Shown here one piece after another: positions 36,501-50,159 of a stretch of 64,000 nucleotides of DNA. Source of the DNA: Hetaerina americana (taxonomy: Eukaryota; Arthropoda; Insecta; Odonata; Calopterygidae). Where the stretch lies: assembly GCA_022747635.1 (NCBI GenBank), contig JAKTNV010000006.1, positions 70,347,590-70,411,589 of the forward strand, read 5' to 3'. The notes under the pieces were generated by a model, which made no database searches, was not told the DNA's origin, and worked only from the letters and a program-made list of their open reading frames with translations. Both the position numbers and the translations under genes were made by a program. Position 1 is the stretch's first letter, and each line of letters starts with the position of its first letter.

Positions 36501-38150
36501 GGGAAATATCTCCCTACCTCTTCGTGTATACTCTACATATACCTCTTGGGGCTAAATCAAGGTCAATTACAGGCTCTACTAACTCTGTAAACCGTGGAAA
36601 ACCAATTTATAAATTTTCCTATGGTGTATTACACATGAACATAGAAAAATTGATGTACATGCAAATTTTTTAGTCTTCCCGCCCAGTCATGATCACAAAC
36701 CAGTCGCAAAATGGGGCACTATATGGTAAAAATTAGTTATTTTACTGTCGAAAAAATTTAAGAAAACCAGAAGATGCCGTAACTTATTACCTAATTCGTT
36801 TGGTACCAAAAATACTAAATAGCCGTGTTAGGAATATGTTAAACCCAGGTTGGGGTTGAATTTCAACGAAAAAAGTTCCTTTGTACAAGTAACATGTTGC
36901 TCATAAATAACTCTCAGGGGAGTCATTTCTGAAAAAGTATTACACTAATGATATAGTCAAATAAAGCAAGTTGAGTGACCATACTATTGAATAAATATTA
37001 CCTGTGTTTTCTGGTATTATCATAATGAATAACATGAAATGTATACAAAATAGGTGAATTCCTGTATATCCAAAGAATAAGAACCTAACTTAAACTAAAT
37101 GATCATTTTAATTTAATTTTCATCCATAGTTACATTAAGAGGGTTCAATAAAAAATATACAGGTACCAATCGGGAAGAACCAGCGATCATATTAGATACA
37201 TTAAACCATTACGCCAATACAATGAAAAGTGGGATAAGAAAATATGCGAATTCAATGTGATACTTAGCTTTACGCTCGTAACGCAACTAGTAACGCATCT
37301 CCGAGAATCTTACCGCATTCCCATCAAAATTAAAGCGTGTTGAAGCGCAAGTTAGGTTCCAATGGTCTGAGTCATTTTTCATCAAGATCATAGCTTTGAA
37401 TGATATATCTAATCGCAATTTTCACACCCAAAGTGAGTTTTGAGACCACGACTTTTGGCTTAACAAATGTGCATGCTATCAAGCCGTTTCAGAAAAACGT
37501 CACGTATTCGTGTCCCAAAACTCGCAAAATGAGGTTTGAGAGAGCATCGAAAATTACGGTTATAGGGGTGCTCTGTCCATCTAATTGCTGCTTCCAGCCT
37601 ACCGAGGAGAAGCATTCTACACGGCATTTTTTTCGCATATACCCATCAGGGAAAGATAGTTACGTACAGTGTGATAAAATAAAACGACCAAAGCCGAGTT
37701 AAGGTTTCATTTGCTTAAATAAGACTGAAGTTAGCTGTACTTCCGTTTTATTAAAGAGGGTAGCGTCTTTGATGCTGATGGGAGGAAGATTTATTCCTTA
37801 GTCAAGTGAGCTCGTCAGAAATTCCCTGTACCTAATAACAATCTTTTTCCTACAATCATTAAATCGATGTACAACTTAATAATGCAGTTTATCCAAGTTA
37901 CCATGAACAATTGGGATTTTAGGTTTTCGATATAGGAAAAATAAAGTCTGCCGTGTAAATTTATTCCATCAGGGATATGAAACTACTATGCAATAGTATG
38001 GAATTTCTAGAAAACTTATAGGTTCTTATACACTTCATGGTATCAGGCTTGACTACGGAGAAATTCTCCTTGAATGGAAGAAGAATACTAGCTATTTTTC
38101 ACTAACGTTTTTTCGGTATTACTAGTTTCAAATCATAAGTGAAAATGATA
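36501..38150. other. AT-rich, nothing certain
   Basis: A 100-codon + frame at 37400-37702 has no recognisable domain. Nothing else is supported. Confidence 0.4.
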
Positions 38151-38153
38151 GCT

Positions 38154-38470
38154 ATGCGCCATTTTCAGGTGTGTGTTAAAACTGATAGTACCCGATAAAA
38201 GTGTGCAAAAAATGCCTTTAAGTATTCTGTTATTATAGATTTTGAATTAAAAATTGCTAGTAGACCACTGATGTTACTATTTTCAGAGTTTTTCATAAAA
38301 AACCACGTGCGTCATTATGCGTCATTTTCAAATATTCGTTGAAAGTAGAATTACCGAATAAAAGTGTGCCGAAAATGCCTAGTGTTCTTACTTCATTATT
38401 GTTTCCTAATTGAAAATTACTAGTAGGCTATTGCCATTAACATTTTTAGATTTTTTCATTTAAAAAACCA
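38154..38470. repeat. Two-copy divergent tandem duplication, unit about 160 bp
   Basis: Copy 1 starts ATGCGCCATTTTCA at 38154 and copy 2 starts ATGCGTCATTTTCA at 38317. Both continue with a shared ...CCGATAAAAGTGTGC-like block (38191 and about 38353), AAATGCCT, TTGAAAATTACTAGTAG or TTAAAAATTGCTAGTAG, and end in AAAAAACCA (about 38304 and 38470). Many substitutions separate the copies, so the duplication is old. Confidence 0.85.
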
Positions 38471-38860
38471 AACAGTCGTTAATTAAAACTCTACGAAGGG
38501 GTAATAAGTACGGGTTTGGAAATAATATACCCTTCTGAATAAATTAAAGACTGATATCATAGAAAGTGAACACTTGCGACTGGAAACACATTAATCCAAT
38601 GAATTTGTAAATGGATCTTGACTTGTTCATCCTGGTGAACATTAAATTTCGCTAATTTTAATATTCAATCAACCACACGATATTTCATCATGGAAAATCT
38701 AAAACTAATCTGATCACTTTATCAGAGCGTCAAGTATGTCAGTAGAAGTAATGAAGATTTTAACAAGATTAAGCAGGAGAGGGGCCTAGCCGTCCGAGAC
38801 GAGACAATATTGTTAACCTGATAAAAAAAAAATTCCAACTTATTTATGACCCTGAAAACT
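38471..38860. other. AT-rich, nothing recognised
   Basis: No supportable feature. Confidence 0.45.
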
Positions 38861-38864
38861 CACA

Positions 38865-39480
38865 AAATGTCTCCCAACTTGCCATCGGCCCTTCAACTTC
38901 TCACCCTTCCCGAGCGCACAAGGGGCGTTTTTTGAATATGTGACCCCACTCCACTCCCCCATAGAAACGAGAATTAAGGGGCTGAAATATTTGAGAGGAT
39001 GAGGGGAGCAGGATGGATATGTGCGGAGTATGAGAAATTTCGCGCAGCGCCTGGAAGGGCATGTGTGACTCCTTTCCTCTCCTTGTCCTGCCGCCTTGAG
39101 AACGCGAGCTAAACGACAGTCCAAGGCTTTAAAAAGGAAGGGCGAGGGCGATAACCTTTTACGATAATGACGTGGAAAAGTTCCATTTCGAAGCGAGGGT
39201 TCCCGAAAAGGAATCTCCTCCCCATGCGCCCGGAACGCCGTTATCTTCTCTCAAGAAGCAAAGAGTCTGGAGGCGAGGAGGAGGGTGGAAAGGAGTAAAT
39301 GAGAGAGAAGGGAAGGCCCAAAGGGAAGGCAGGCTAAAGTCCTTAAAAAGGGGGGGCAATGGAGAGGGTGGGGAAGATGTGCCCAACCAATCTGTCTGGC
39401 TCCTTCCCTGGCATGCCTTCATGACCTCAGGGTACGCACTTCTCCCATCACATCCCCGTCGCGCTGAATCTCAATAGTGT
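38865..39480. other. Composition island: short CT-rich part, then GA-rich part
   Basis: 38870-38960 is C-rich on the + strand (TTCTCACCCTTCCCGAGCGC). From about 38990 to 39380 the strand is GA-rich (GGAGGCGAGGAGGAGGGTGG). CpG is enriched around 39040-39240. Confidence 0.7.
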
Positions 39481-40008
39481 GTACCTACCTACTCTTTCAA
39501 ATTGAAGCGGACAAGAGTTTTTGAACGAAGCCTCTCCTTCCCTCCGATCGATAGTTTTCTAAAGGTCGACTTCTGTCAATTAAATCCCCCTTGTATCCTC
39601 ATTATCCTCCCTTAATCTAATAACTTCGTCTAGCAGAGGCTCATTGCCTAAGAACGGAAATAGGTCAATGCGATTGCAAACGTCAATATGAAAAGCCATT
39701 TTGGTAAATTCAACAGCTAATAGAAAGAAAGGAATCGGCCAGGACTTAACGAGTTGAGCTGCTAAATATATTCTTGGAAATGGATTTAAGTTTTCGGAAA
39801 ACTAATGAACATGTCATGATGACTTTCTGTTATTATTAGTAAACCCTGTATGGCTATTAAAATACGATAAAAATTCACATTATTTGTCAAGAATAGATTA
39901 CAAATCGTAATCATTCAAACAAAATATTAAGACGGTTTGAAAGTAATATGAAACATATTGATGCCTCTAAAATGAATTATGATTTATGTGGTGACATAAT
40001 TGAAAGAC

Positions 40009-40010
<2 letters not shown>
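39481..40010. other. AT-rich, nothing recognised
   Basis: No supportable feature. Confidence 0.45.

Positions 40011-40011
<1 letters not shown>

Positions 40012-40068
<57 letters not shown>
40012..40068. repeat. (TA)n microsatellite
   Basis: Uninterrupted TA tract of 57 bases. Confidence 0.97.
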
Positions 40069-40072
<4 letters not shown>

Positions 40073-43000
40073 ATTAATTTTAATTAAGAATTGCCTTTTG
40101 TGATCAATAAATTTACGTTTGCCAGCAATAAATCCCCAATACCCACATTTAGTGACGAATGCAAAACATCAAGTGTGAAAATAAATATACGAATTTCCCC
40201 TAGAGATTGTTATTAGGGATTCCTCATACCACTATTATACAATCATTATAACAGTTGGTATCACCAAAAGTGCTTAGGGTCATACCGAAAGGCAGTTGGG
40301 TGTTGCTGCATATTATTACTGCCGCATTAATTCGGATTGTGGCCATTACATCCAGTCTAGCTACACATTCATCACACATGATACAAGTTTTCAATAGATA
40401 CTGAAACTGAAAATTCAGATTTTGGTAGTCATTTTTCGTTTAAACTCCTTTATCTTTTCGCAATATCCTTACTCAAGAATAAATTTTAGTTTATAAGAGA
40501 GTAGGTATATCTGAAAGTTAACTCCATTTTGTATGTAATCCCAATTAGATGAACTCGTATTTCGACGCTTTCTGATGGTGCAATCTAAATAGCTAGATGA
40601 AAAAACTATTATGTTAATTTGATAAAGTCCAACAGTTTAGATTTCTGCTAAACATGAAATAGAACTAATGTATCTATCTTAATAATATTTGTTTTTATTT
40701 GTATACGAATAGTCTGCATTTACAATTTGGTACATTCCCTAAAGAACTGCAAGTAACATGAATCGTCGTTGTTCTCTGCGTGATTATATAAACAATTTAA
40801 TTTCCCTGAAGCAACTACAACAGTGGAGTTTAACACTCATTTGATTGCCGTCACAGAAATGCAGATATCTTCAGAGAAATCAACAACATTCCACCGAATA
40901 AAGTTTCCGCTGGTCAAATATATTTTATTAACTATAAATAAAATCTATTTGCCCTAATAAATACTACTTTTAATACTGTTCCACTGATTCTACAAAGGAT
41001 TAATTCTTGGATTTCAAATAAAAATGGAGGGTATGTTTAATTTACCACAGAGTCGAATTCCTTGGTTACTGGCGAAAATATATTTTGTAAGCAAACGAAA
41101 ACCATTGTAGTAAACGTTTGTACCTTTGATTCTCCATTACGTTAGCCTCCTGAATAGATGTGATAAAGCTTTATTATGATATTTATAGTGCAAACATAGC
41201 GGTGCCTGCACTGCACGACAAAAATTTTACATATGTTCTTGGAATTACGAGAAATTTAGAAAGAAACCTTAAGTTATTACTCGTATATAATACGTATACA
41301 TGGATAACCACGACTTCATGTGCCCCACACAATGACCATCTTAGCTCGCATCAACTCAAAACAGCTCATTAGGAAATTATGATTGGTGGCTTGATAATTA
41401 TTATGAGCAAAGAGCATTTTATCTAATCTGTAAATATTGATCACTGATATAAATGTGGCAAGGTCTTACAAATTGGTATCGGCAGAGATATTACATCTAG
41501 CCTATTTTAACTACGCTTTACGGTGCCATATATTTTATTGACTGCCTCTGTCACGTCTGTTAAAATAAATTAGTCTCATTACTGATAAACCACTTCAATG
41601 GAAATTTAAATCTAAAATTGGTACATAATTCGTGTTCCCGAAAAGAGTGTCAATTTCTCGTACCTTTTTGAATCTAAATAGATATATACGGCCGTGTCCC
41701 TTCAGCTCCGATACAATTTAATGTAACTAGAGACCGAATTCCTACTTTTTATGCAATTGCCAAGTTCATAGCTCTGAACCTACTGAGTATCTTAATTACA
41801 TTACGCGCAATAACACTCATCAAAATACTTGTTAATAATTCCACGAGAAAATTTCCCAAAAAAATTAATAATCATTGATAAATACGGACAATAAATAATA
41901 TATGGATGTCAATTAATATTCAAACCTATAAATAACGCAAGAAACGGTATTACTTAAATTTAACAGCTGGTTTAATTAACGTAAATGTAAAAACATATTG
42001 ACAACCGCGCTGAAAAATCTTCTATGGGTATTAATTTATTATATTTTGAACGACAAATGGAATTCTCTCTAAAATGCATGGAAATCAACTTCAGTCTACT
42101 TAAATTAAGCTCACATGTATGTTGCTTGAAGATATATTTGCACCTGAAAATAATAACATTTTAAAAAAATCGCATATTGGAAAAGCGACGACATATCATA
42201 CCAATGCAATTTGGTATAGAACACAATTTATGGTAGGCATAAATACAATGTGCTTAAAAATAGGGAACGAAAATGAAATGCCAATAATAATAGTTGTATT
42301 ATTGCTGCAGAGTAATGACTCAAGACCTATCCGAAAATCAATTTGCAAGTGTTTATCAAAATTCCAACCGTTTAATCACTGATTACGAGCAAGACATTTT
42401 TTTTAATTTTGTAGGTTACCAAATTATTATTAATCGCTAAAGAAAAATTTTCACATTCCAGGTGAAAGGAAAAACTCTCTCGGCCCAATCGGAAAATATG
42501 TACACACTACCTATTTTTGCGGTTATTTATATTCTCGTTAACTTAAACGAGAATATTGGTTATTCATGTAACATGAAGGTACTTGCCGACTAACGAATTA
42601 CCGTCACACAGCAAGTCAATAATTTTTTAACTAAATTGATACCACGAATTGAGATTCAAATAGGAAGTGAATATTAAGGAAAATTTTATAAAAGTAAGCT
42701 TTATTTATTTCAAGAAATCCCTACTACGGAAAATAGTCACTAAACCTTTAAGAAAAGCAGGATGAAAATCCTCATAATATTGAAAGCATCAAACAAGAAT
42801 AGTTCTCTTTTGATGAATTCTTCCTCTACAGTTTTTTTTAAACCTCTTAATATTTTGACACTACCCATACCATAAATGTGTCTTAGTAGTCAAATAATAG
42901 CTTTTAAGACTCGTTCTCTCGCTCGAAATCTCCATATTACGAAGATAGCAGATAAAAAACATTCAAAAAGTGAATATATGTTTCCCAAACCAACTCAATA

Positions 43001-43445
43001 ACCGGAAATATCCCTGCAAAATCAGGGGTAGTCCAATCTGCTATCGTTAAACCTAAGAAAGCGTTCCAGCATAAAGCTTTAATATTTCCAATTTCAATCT
43101 TAATCATTCACTCTCTTTTCATCTGTCCCTCTTTTGAAAACAATAGTTTTGCCTAAAACATTTTACAAATGATGATAAAACAATTTCATAAAATATTTTT
43201 AAAATCTTTTAGAAATTCTTACTTTGATGTGGCTTTATTCATATAAAAAATGCAAACTCAGAAGTGTTATAAAAACTAAGAATATAGATTTTACAATCAG
43301 CTATATACTTTATAAGAGTTGATAGAAATAATTTTGAAAAATTTCAAGAGATTAAGATACACGTAATCCACCTGACCATCGTGAAATAAGTATAGTTTTA
43401 TTTAAAATAATTTGCCAAAATATCTTACCTTCTATTTATAATTAA
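40069..43445. other. AT-rich, only a small hairpin
   Basis: Over 3 kb without recognisable genes. The hairpin at 42529-42556 is listed separately. Confidence 0.5.
42529..42556. repeat. Hairpin, 11-bp perfect stem
   Basis: ATATTCTCGTT and AACGAGAATAT are exact inverted copies around the six-base loop AACTTA. Confidence 0.85.
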
Positions 43446-43449
43446 TCAT

Positions 43450-44340
43450 GAAAAAATAGTTCCGTATGGTGGCGTCGCCACAATCGAAGGTTTTCCTCTC
43501 CTGTATGGAAACAATTAATTCTAATAGCACTCAAGCCCCAGAGGCCTCCGTGCTGCTACAGAACAACTGGTTGGCCACCACCCGAAACTTATTAGGTTAA
43601 TGAAAGTTAACGAGGGGAACTACAACCACCTTGAATGACAAGACAGTTCCCCGAAAAGATCTTCACGGCAAATAAGATTTGGACGATTAACTTCCGAGTG
43701 CAGAGTATGTTTTCAGGCATGAGGGAGATCCAGTTTGACTTAGCACCTCCGGCCAATTCCAACGGTCCTCATCCCGCTCCCGGAGAACAAACCTTAAGAC
43801 TCCCCCTAAAGCAGTCATTTTCACCCACCCACCTGCACACCCCCTGAGAGGGGGAGAGGAAGGAGCAGATGATCACTTCCCCAAAACTCCATCTAAATTC
43901 TCGGCCCACCGGAGGCAGTCGGGAGCGACCCCACCCGCCCTCGGCCTTTCCAAACTTCCATCCGGGCATTTCTTCGAAGACGACAGCGACGAACCCAACG
44001 GAACCGAGGAAACCGCTTCCACTTGCCTTTCCCCTTTCTTCCCAAGATCCCTCTCCAGTTTCCTTTAACATACCTACCAACCTTACCCACTAAGACGCTG
44101 AAAGACTTTTCTAAAACCTATTCCGGGACCGCCTTACATGAAACTTATTTCCTTTTGGTATGCCTGCACGTTCCGCCACCCACCACCAAAGCCTTCCTTA
44201 AACTCTGGTCACTTATTTTCTTCATCACACTCCTTTCCCTTTCTCAACCTTTCACTGGAGTTGTTCTTTCACAAATAGAAGTCCCTCTAATCTCGACGCA
44301 GTATTCCGTCTGCTCTTGGCAAACCGTCTTGTCATTCCAT
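43450..44340. other. Pyrimidine-rich island
   Basis: GC content rises from about 43450. 43730-44340 is CT-rich on the + strand, with CpG near 43890-44010. A short purine run (GAGAGGGGGAGAGGAAGGAG, about 43847-43866) interrupts it. Frames up to 106 codons here are compositional. Confidence 0.7.
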
Positions 44341-46899
44341 TAGTATCTTTGGAGTAAACATCTCGCGGAAGTCAATTCCCATGGAAATATAGTCGATCCT
44401 TCTTTTGCCTCCAAAGCAAATGATTAAAAATTCAGTCTATCTCTACTTGTTTCTAATTAATCTAATGGGAATAAATTGCAGCTGACAATAAAATTAAGAT
44501 TTTCTTTCTACTGTAGAATAATTGCAGGTCCAAGTTATAGAGAATTAGGAATTATAACATAGGTAGCATCTCAAAACAAGCACCAAGGGATCAAAGTCCC
44601 CAATGGTTTAATCGACCGTCCTAATTTACGATATTTCTGTGTGGCTACTTTCTCTATATATCCACGCGATGAAGACGTACTAGGTAGGGATAGAAATTCA
44701 TGGTTCAAATATCAAATTCTGAGCCTTATTCTCATGCTATGTTATGGCGTTTTTGCGCGAATTAATTTTTTTCAATACATCATCGCATCATCACATACTG
44801 CGTTTATCTCCGACTAAGCTATTTGACAGCAAATTTGAGATAATTCCAGTAATGCGTAACGAAAATAAAAAAAAATGATAATTATTTTATTGAAGCTTTT
44901 CCCCTGAGAGGAGACGAATGGAGGAGATGATTGTATTTGATTTGTTTGGATGACGGAGATTCAAGAATGAACAATTTCTATTGGAAAACGTTCTGCACGG
45001 AATCGAGGTTACAACATCAGGTGCGGGTTTGGGATATAAAACCTATAAATTTAACTGCTAGTTTGAAATTAACCATATTAGCTGATGGGAAGGGAATAAA
45101 TTACCGTCAAAGGTAATCATATCTGTATTTAAATGCACTTTTAAAGGCACCTGGTATCAGTCCGCGAGCACCAGCATACGTCACACCGAAAATGGGCCTG
45201 CCCCTTCTCGGAGACATTGAAGTAAACATAACTAAATCAAAACGAGGAAGCACTTCTTGGCCCAAAAATAAAAAAATAATATATTTTTGTGATATGGAAA
45301 AATATAGAATAGTTTTTTATTAAATTTGAATATAAAGTCGACGGATTTATGGAAAAAATATTTTCCTATTCCGTGATCGTTTATTAACAGAAATCGGATC
45401 GAAATGGCCACCACGTGAAAACTCGCGTAAAAATAAAATCACGCAATCCTATATATTCTTGATTGAGTGCAGGCAATACTGTCAAGGATTATCTGGCTCC
45501 AAATTTCAAATATTCAATTTTTTTACGTGATTATTTTGCGAGGCTTCGTGGTCACTGAGCTCAATTCTTTATGGCATATGAAAACTTAAGGGAAAATCCG
45601 ATTAAAAGCGACCAATCTTTCTGGGCATCTTTTTGTTGGTTATCAAAGTAGGATCTACAGCTTTTTTTAGGGACACGTTTTCCAGGAAATTTCGGCAACC
45701 GCAATCCTCAATAAACCATTCAAAATATATGCTTGTCATTCTGAAAAACGATTTGACGATGAGCAATAGAATCTGTGATGAACGTCCGACAGCAAAATTT
45801 CTTCTTTTATAGATGGGTTGAAGTGATATGAAGGGGAAATTTCTGCTTTTATCTGAGGTATAGCTCCAACGCCATGAAACACATTTATATGCATATCTAT
45901 TTCTATAAATTATTTCGTTGAACTTACTGAATTTGGCTCTATACAAAATTTTAATCTAACTTAATTTAATCAAAGTTATACATTATTAGGAGAAGTACAA
46001 AAAGCGGTCCTATTCGTTAGCATTGATGCCATTATTATTACTTTATTAGGAATAGACTAATAATATAATAAAATATAATAACAAATTATTACCAGATTAA
46101 ATGATTAGCTTCGTTGTTTGCACGCTTATATTAATGTTTATATTTAGAAACTAATTAATGAGCATCCAATAAACCGAAAGAAGCAGATTTTTTCAATAAA
46201 AATCGTCAACAATGAACATATTTACCTATAGAGCGTTATTATTCTGAATGAATATGAATAGGTGGGAAGTACATTGGAAAAATTAGAAGAACATTACGAA
46301 AGAAAAAGCATCCAATATTATCCAGGGATATTTCTAATCAGGATTTTTATCATCTAATGCTAAGAAAAAGGTGAAACACATAGTCCGATCGTGGACTTAT
46401 TCGCAGTGAGAAGTGGTTTTTGATAAAAAAAAGGATCGAGTGAATTAGAGGGTTTCAATAGGTGCCCACAAATGGCAATGATAATATTCTCATTGTAAAG
46501 GAAAAGAATAAAGAAGAAGAAAGGATAAAAAAAGCATTGGAGGAAAGCGGCATATCATGTACTATGACGAATTGTCGGGAAAGCGGATTATGAAAATAAT
46601 CTTAAAATATTAAATGGTTTGAGGAAGGAAATAAAGGGTAACAGATGAATTAATTAGTATTTTACAGCTAAAGGGACAAGAAATTTTTCACCAACTCCAC
46701 GGCGGCATGTAGCACACGTCAGGGTTCGTCCAAAATTTCATCCAAACAGAGAGAGAAAAATAACCGCATAGTTAACTGTTGCCACAGATGTTAGACTAAG
46801 AATAGACTTAAGGGTATTACGTAACTGTAAATCAGTGACGTTCCATGCATTAAATTTTACACGAACGTTTTACTCGTAATCTATTAGTACTCTTCCTTG
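44341..46899. other. AT-rich, nothing certain
   Basis: A 114-codon minus-strand frame (45602-45946) shows no motif. ATT-rich simple sequence lies around 46030-46090. Confidence 0.4.
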
Positions 46900-48800
46900 T
46901 GATTTTATACGGATTATAAAATAAAAAATTATGGATGATGACGGGAAGACGAGGTTTTTAGACAAAAATTAGGATAATACCAGATTAACGATATTTAAAG
47001 CCGGAAACGAGAGTATAAGAATAATTAATAGGAAAAGTATTACAGACGAGATTACAGATTACAGACGGGATAATTAGTGAGACAGACAAGAGACTGAAAT
47101 AATTAAAATAGGAAATTGAGTTGAAGGTAATACAAAGAGCTCAATAATAAACTGCGGAAAATATTAATGGGAAGTGAGAAGCGTGAAGGATGGAAAAGGA
47201 ATGTATATACTTTCCAAGGAATATAAAAGTGAGAATACCGATCGGAAAAGAGATATGCCAACAACTTTAGGCAAAGTAGCTGAATATGACGTAGTTGAGG
47301 AATGCCGAAACCCAACTCTATTTAACTATGAAATGGAAAGGAAATGTAAAGAAATAAAATCCAATAAGCTATTAAATTAGATGGGGACTCAATGAAATTA
47401 CGTAAAATGTTTGGTAAAACGTGGAAGGAAGTGTTTTTGGAGACTAATTGGTAGCATTTATGAGGGAGTAATTTGATCGGAGGATTTACGTAGATGAATA
47501 TGAGTTACTACGCAAAAAAAGGGAAAGGCAGCATTTTACGGCGGTTATTAGATAAACGAATTACTGCGCAAGCAACTTAAGTAGCTCTCAGGAATATTAA
47601 TAAAACAGTGGAGAAGAAGGAAAATGATTATATAAGAAATGATCAATTTAGGTTCAGAAAGGAGATAGACACGCGTGATGCCGTAGCAGTAAATAGGTCA
47701 GCAGCAATAGAGAGGAACATAGACTACAATCAGGATGTATTTGCCTGTTCCGTAGATTTTGAAAAAGCATTCGATGAAGTAAATTAGGTAGAGTGTATTT
47801 CAGGATATAAATAGTAGATTATATGCTGAGCTGAGGCTGCTTATTCGCAATCTGTACACGCCTTAAACTGCCCAGGTGTGAGTGGCGGATTGAGAGTCTG
47901 GATGGGCATTGCTAGGAAGAGGATGAAGACAGGTGCGTCCCATTATCACCGTTGCCTCTCAACTGAAATTTGGAGGGAATGGTTTAAGAGCCATAAGAAA
48001 AACTGAAAATAGGAATGAAAATTGGTTAGATTGGCTTTTGAACAAATTTTGGTATTGTCAGCCAGCCAAAGGGGTACAATCATTGCATAGCACACAAGAG
48101 AATCCATGAGATAGGCATGGTTGAGAAGCAACTAAAAAAAACAAAAGTTATTAGGTTCTTGAGAAAGAGAAACACTGAGTGAAATATTGAAGTAGAAGGG
48201 CAGATACCAGAAATTGTACAAAAGTTCACTTTTCTAGGAAATGCTTTTTCACAAACGGTCAAAGCAGCAGAGGCATAAAAGAAGAATTTTCTTGGAACAA
48301 GAAACTTTCATGATGAGGAGGTAATTGATAAAATGGACGCTAAGTAAAGACATTAAGAAAATAACCGTTTAAACTTTGATATGGATCACGGTTTGGTACG
48401 GTCCGGTAACATGGTCATTGAAGCAAGATAATGGGCGTAGATTGGATGTTTCTGAGATGTGGGTGGGCGGGTTTGGAGGATGCTGAGGATAAAAAGGAGA
48501 AATGGACCAAAAGAAAATCCAAAGAAAAAGTGTTATGTGTGTTGGGGAAGCGCAAAGATCCATAGAAGATTGGAAGTCGTTTAAAAACATATTAATTTAG
48601 GGAAAAGTGAAGAATTAGATAGGAGAGATTAGGAGAGAAGGTTAGACAAGCGAGGTAAGGATAGGGAAGAAAAGAATAGGCATAGTAAGCAGAATGAACG
48701 GAGCTTGAAATTATGCGGAAGATTTCATTGTTGTGAGAGTGTTCAGGTTGTGCTAGGAAGATAAGGAAATGTAGTGATTTTCGGTCTGTCTTCATGTAAA
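46900..48800 (+). mobile_element. Non-LTR retrotransposon (LINE) ORF2 fossil, reverse transcriptase to 3' part
   Basis: Clear similarity runs from about 47600. RNINKTVEKKENDYIRN, then DQFRFRKEIDTRDAVAVNRS (family DQFGFRKGxGTRDA), then YNQDVFACSVDFEKAFDEVN with the motif-A Asp, broken by a stop at 47785-47787 where the family has Trp. Later, at 48409-48432, TWSLKQDN corresponds to the conserved ETWTLKQED segment downstream of the reverse transcriptase, followed by EMWVGGFGG (EMWVWRRM). The FADD catalytic motif is not recognisable. The part before 47600 is assigned only by continuity. The copy is riddled with stops. The last 300 bases are the eroded ORF end and 3' part. Confidence 0.85.
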
Positions 48801-50155
48801 GCCGGCCTTAAATGATGAGCTACCAATTATTAATTTGTGTGGGAACTGCGTAAAATACTATGGTATGTTTTTAAATTGAATCAAAATAAACTGAAATTTC
48901 CATTTGTGCTCATTTTTATAAAATAATACATGAAAGAAAACTCTAAATACTCAAATGGTTTAATTGTTTAAGGTTTCTTTGAGATTGATTAGAATACAAT
49001 GTCATGGATCCAATTGTGTTTCTGAATGCCTGCTTCAATTCAAAACATAAGCCAAATCATGTGGCACACCATTCTTATACCCTTCTTTTAACTTTTTCAG
49101 TGTTTCTAGATATCTTCATTTAACTATTAATAGATTACATATATATATTTTTAGATTTCCAACCATGTAATAGGTTATATACACCAAATACCAAACATGA
49201 CGTGCATTTTAAACGTACCTGTAGGCAACATTATTTTAGAGAAATTAAACATTTGAAATTGATTTGGACAGTCGAAATTCCAAAGCAACTATGTTAATTT
49301 TGCCGGGAAGAAAAAAAATCCCAGGGTTGCTTCATTAATCAGAAATTACAGAGGAAGGTATTAAATATAGAGTAGGCTGGTAAGAGATCTTTTACTGGTC
49401 AAAAAGAAAACTCCAGAAAGCATTTCTATGAATCCTGAAGAGGGTTTGTCGAACGACAGAAAAAAAGCGATAGAGTTGAAGATAGAGAAGGTTCAGCAAG
49501 GCAGTTAGTTAGTGGCGAAGGTTTGAAAAAGAGAGAAAGAGTAAATTTAGCACCAGGGGCTTGGGAGAAAGACTTTCGAGGAATGCGGTAGCAAGTAAAA
49601 TGTTAGATATGGGCCACAGTGGGAGGCAAGGATTATATGCAAATTGGACTCACGGTAGTCATCCTAAAGTACTAAGCGGGCACGATATATCCGAAAGTAT
49701 ATTCGAATTGCTCCAGGAATCCTTTAGGCAGTGCACTTTCATGGATAATCCAAAAAGCCTATCTTCATGTCTTAAATACAGATTACTTTTTTATAGGTTG
49801 TTCACCGAATAGATGCAGGTAATTGCAGTATCCGCATGAATTTTAAATTTCTCGGACTTCATAAAATGTTCCGAATCAAATTATAATCAAACAGTAGGAG
49901 GATTTCAAAATGGCACATATTAATTAGGATGAAAAATTTTTAATGGCACTTTTATATAATATTTTTAGTTGTCGATTAATGGTCAAACATTTTTTAACTC
50001 ATATCATTTAATATTTATAATGAAAATATACTTTCTCATACATAGGATATGACGCTTAACTCTATAAGGAAATATTTTATGCTCACGTATTAGTACTCAA
50101 AGTGACTTACTGCTCTAATTCGTTAGACGTGCGCTAGAGACGAAGGATCTTCAAT
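48801..50155. other. AT-rich, nothing certain
   Basis: An 83-codon + frame (49561-49812) sits in a moderately GC-rich patch. I see no motif in it. Confidence 0.4.
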
Positions 50156-50159
50156 GTCT

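Noticed and set aside
46720..46760. GGTTCGTCCAAAATTTCATC as a mariner end like that at 11520
   Set aside because: Only the first several bases resemble the GGGTTCGTCC end; no inverted partner or TA-flanked structure was found.
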